A DNA stretch of 64,000 bases, taken from the NCBI RefSeq assembly GCF_014904695.1, contig NZ_JACXXN010000002.1, forward strand, positions 62,001 through 126,000. Reading direction: 5' to 3'. This DNA comes from Nostoc sp. MG11 (GTDB lineage: Bacteria; Cyanobacteriota; Cyanobacteriia; Cyanobacteriales; Nostocaceae). A program made the position numbers and the translations under genes. Shown piece by piece: positions 61,886-64,000 of the stretch. Each line of letters opens with the position of its first letter. Within the stretch, counting starts at the first letter, position 1. The notes beneath the pieces are model-generated. The model had not been told where the DNA came from and searched no databases. It saw only the letters and a program-made list of their open reading frames with translations.

Positions 61886-64000
61886 ATGCCACAATATTTC
61901 GGAAAACTACCTACAACCAGCCAACCTTGGACAATAGTTGATAAAGTACAAGCCGTAAACTGGAGTGATAAAGCGATCAATTTCGACTGTGGCAACTCAC
62001 GTCTCAAAATTAGTATACTTGCCCCCAATTTAATCCGCGTGCGTTTGACACCAACTGGGGAATTTATACCCCGTCGTTCTTGGGCAGTGACGTTAGATGA
62101 TGCAGAATGGTCAACAACACCTTTTGCAGTGCAAGAAACTGAAGCAATGGTGGAAATTGAAACAGAACAGATTCGCGTGTGCGTCGAGCGGCAAAACTGT
62201 CGTATCGCCTGCTTCGACAAGGCTAATCGTCCGTTTGCCCAAGATGCGGAAATGAGCATGGGTTGGCGCATGGGTGCAGTTGCAGGATGGAAGGAAATTG
62301 CAACTGATGAACATTTCTATGGCTTTGGTGAACGCACAGGCTTTCTAGATAAACTCAGCGAAGTAAAAACTAATTGGACAGCAGATGCCTTAGATTACGA
62401 TGCACTGACTGATGAAATGTACCAAGCCATCCCGTTTTTTATGGCTTTGCGTCCAGACGTTAGCTATGGCATCTTTTTCAACACCACGTTTTGGAGTCAG
62501 TTCGATATCGGTGTCGAACAACCAGGTGTCTGGAAGATGGAAACTCGTGGCAGTGAATTGGATTATTACATTATTTATGGCCCCGAACCTGCACAAATAT
62601 TGCGTACCTACACTCAGTTAACGGGGAGAATGCCGTTACCGCCGAAATGGGCGCTTGGCTATCATCAATGTCGCTGGAGTTATGAATCGGAAACTGTGGT
62701 GCGAGAACTGGCGCGGGAATTTCGCCAACGCCACATTCCTTGCGATGTCATCCACCTTGATATCGACTATATGCGAGGTTATCGCGTATTTACTTGGAGT
62801 CCTCAGCGCTTTCCTAACCCGGAAAAACTCATTAGTGATCTAGCACAAGATGGTTTCAAAACAGTAACAATTATTGACCCAGGTGTGAAGTATGAATCAG
62901 AAGCCAATTATCACGTTTTTGACCAAGGTATAGAAAAAGACTACTTTGTGCGTAAAGCCGATGGTGAATTGTTTCATGGTTACGTTTGGCCTGATAAAGC
63001 TGTTTTTCCTGACTTTTTACGTTCTGATGTACGTATCTGGTGGGGTGATTTACATAAAAGCCTAACTGACATTGGTGTGGCAGGAATTTGGAATGATATG
63101 AATGAACCTGCTATAAATGATCGCCCTTTCGGTGATGAGGGGGAAAAAATTTGGTTTCCTCTAGATGCACCGCAGGGGAGAGGAATGAGAGTAGGGGAAG
63201 CAGGGGAAGCAGGGGGAGAGGGGGAGAATTTCTCTGCATCTTCTACTCATAGAGAAGTGCATAACTTGTATGGGTTGATGATGGCTAAAGCTTGCTTGGA
63301 AGGGTTGCAACGGCATCGCGGTTCAGAGCGATCATTTGTGTTAACGCGATCGGGTTATGCTGGTGTACAGCGCTGGTCTGCCGTGTGGATGGGGGATAAC
63401 CATTCGTTGTGGGAGCATTTAGAAATGTCTCTGCCAATGCTTTGTAATATGGGGCTTTCTGGTGTGGCGTTTGTGGGTTGCGATATTGGCGGGTTTGCTG
63501 GTAATGCTACGGCTGAATTATTCGCCCGTTGGATGCAGGTGGGAATGCTGTACCCATTGATGCGCGGTCACTCGGCGATGACTACCGCTCGTCATGAACC
63601 TTGGATATTTGGCGATCGCACTGAAAAAATCTGTCGAGAATATATTAATTTACGCTACCAGCTATTGCCTTACATTTACACTCTTTTCTGGGAAGCGGCA
63701 ACAACAGGCGCACCGATTTTAAGACCATTACTTTACCATTTCCCCAATGATCCTAAAACCTACACTCTTTACGATCAGGTATTACTAGGTGCGTCGCTGA
63801 TGGCTGCACCGATTTACCGCCCTGGAGTTGAGCATAGAACTGTCTACTTACCTGCTGGCACTTGGTATGATTGGTGGAGTGGCGAGCGTTACGAAGGCCC
63901 TATCCACATTGTGGCTCATGCACCATTGGAAAGAATCCCACTTTATGTCCGTGGTGGTGCGATCATTCCTATGCAACCTGTCATGCAGTATGTTGATGCA
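61886..64000 (+). CDS. GH31 alpha-glucosidase (3' end outside window)
   Basis: 705 codons to the window edge, still open. N-terminal beta domain, then the TIM barrel: HQCRWSYESE, DVIHLDIDYM, nucleophile D404 in WNDMNEP, and RSGYAGVQRW and HSAMTTARHEPW downstream. Releases glucose from the non-reducing end of alpha-glucans; the exact linkage is unknown. Residues about 429-453 are Gly/Glu-rich (GEAGEAGGEGE), encoded by a GGGGAAGCAGGGG-type tract at 63175-63232, between the catalytic Asp and the next strand. ATG 61886; no stop or frameshift seen. Confidence 0.9.
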   Translation, partial: MPQYFGKLPTTSQPWTIVDKVQAVNWSDKAINFDCGNSRLKISILAPNLIRVRLTPTGEFIPRRSWAVTLDDAEWSTTPFAVQETEAMVEIETEQIRVCVERQNCRIACFDKANRPFAQDAEMSMGWRMGAVAGWKEIATDEHFYGFGERTGFLDKLSEVKTNWTADALDYDALTDEMYQAIPFFMALRPDVSYGIFFNTTFWSQFDIGVEQPGVWKMETRGSELDYYIIYGPEPAQILRTYTQLTGRMPLPPKWALGYHQCRWSYESETVVRELAREFRQRHIPCDVIHLDIDYMRGYRVFTWSPQRFPNPEKLISDLAQDGFKTVTIIDPGVKYESEANYHVFDQGIEKDYFVRKADGELFHGYVWPDKAVFPDFLRSDVRIWWGDLHKSLTDIGVAGIWNDMNEPAINDRPFGDEGEKIWFPLDAPQGRGMRVGEAGEAGGEGENFSASSTHREVHNLYGLMMAKACLEGLQRHRGSERSFVLTRSGYAGVQRWSAVWMGDNHSLWEHLEMSLPMLCNMGLSGVAFVGCDIGGFAGNATAELFARWMQVGMLYPLMRGHSAMTTARHEPWIFGDRTEKICREYINLRYQLLPYIYTLFWEAATTGAPILRPLLYHFPNDPKTYTLYDQVLLGASLMAAPIYRPGVEHRTVYLPAGTWYDWWSGERYEGPIHIVAHAPLERIPLYVRGGAIIPMQPVMQYVDA
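63175..63232. repeat. GGGGAAGCAGGGGGAGAGGGG tract inside the GH31 gene
   Basis: Purine-rich dispersed repeat, in frame, adding a flexible Gly/Glu segment. Same style as the tract at 47801-47868 on the opposite strand. Confidence 0.7.

Overview
The window comes from a cyanobacterium, almost certainly a filamentous, Nostoc-like member of the Nostocales. HIP1 octamers (GCGATCGC) are scattered throughout. The gene content is that of an oxygenic phototroph: phylloquinone genes menD and menB, photosystem II psbZ, the phycobilisome-degradation adaptor nblA, a BciB-type divinyl reductase, the desC-desA-desB desaturase cluster, vipp1 beside a pspA paralogue, and a CcbP-like calcium-binding protein. 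Intergenic regions carry the hairpin repeats and heptamer repeats typical of this group. No rRNA is present, so the species is not fixed.

Layout. 0-2.3 kb: menD (cut by the left edge) and divergent folB. 3-9.8 kb: a REC-PAS-GGDEF regulator, a patatin lipase with an unusual insert, a hexapeptide acetyltransferase, a CcbP-like protein, a Uma2 nuclease, a PEP-CTERM remnant and a CrtISO-like oxidoreductase. 9.9-11.6 kb: an AIPR-type nuclease gene broken by one frameshift. 11.8-16.4 kb: ribokinase, a cytosine-deaminase-like enzyme, a decayed Rpn-type gene, menB and a DciA-like protein. 16.5-24.5 kb: a SPOR-like membrane protein, pspA and vipp1, a complete IS5-type insertion sequence, thioredoxin, an aminotransferase and a PEP-CTERM protein. 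24.9-31.4 kb: a single-domain response regulator, uvrC, two small proteins and a Ser/Thr kinase. 31.8-35.7 kb: nblA, a PP2C phosphatase and an ABC1 kinase. 36-46.4 kb is the most accessory-looking part: a DUF1822-like gene followed by a CHAT protease-zinc ribbon-kinase fusion, an ABC-F ATPase, a second kinase with a glycine-zipper repeat, a MITE, a DUF433/DUF5615 toxin-antitoxin pair and two Uma2 genes (one broken). 46.4-64 kb is mostly housekeeping: a DHH-CBS-tRNA nucleotidyltransferase, psbZ, ribH, tRNA-Gly, a ProA-like protein, the desaturases, a methionine gamma-lyase-like enzyme, bciB and a GH31 alpha-glucosidase cut by the right edge.

Two themes stand out. First, dispersed repeats or low-complexity tracts lie in frame inside several conserved genes (menD three times, the 21.5 kb aminotransferase, the DHH/tRNA nucleotidyltransferase, GH31, probably uvrC and a HicB-like gene), so they appear to be translated as extra peptide segments. 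Second, the pair at 35984-39825 couples a predicted caspase-like protease to a Ser/Thr kinase beside a DUF1822-like partner, and is the best candidate for a poorly described conflict or signalling system. The frameshifted AIPR nuclease, the toxin-antitoxin pair and the Uma2 genes add to a scattered defence-like content.

All identifications rest on reading the sequence and on recalled family motifs; no database search was run.
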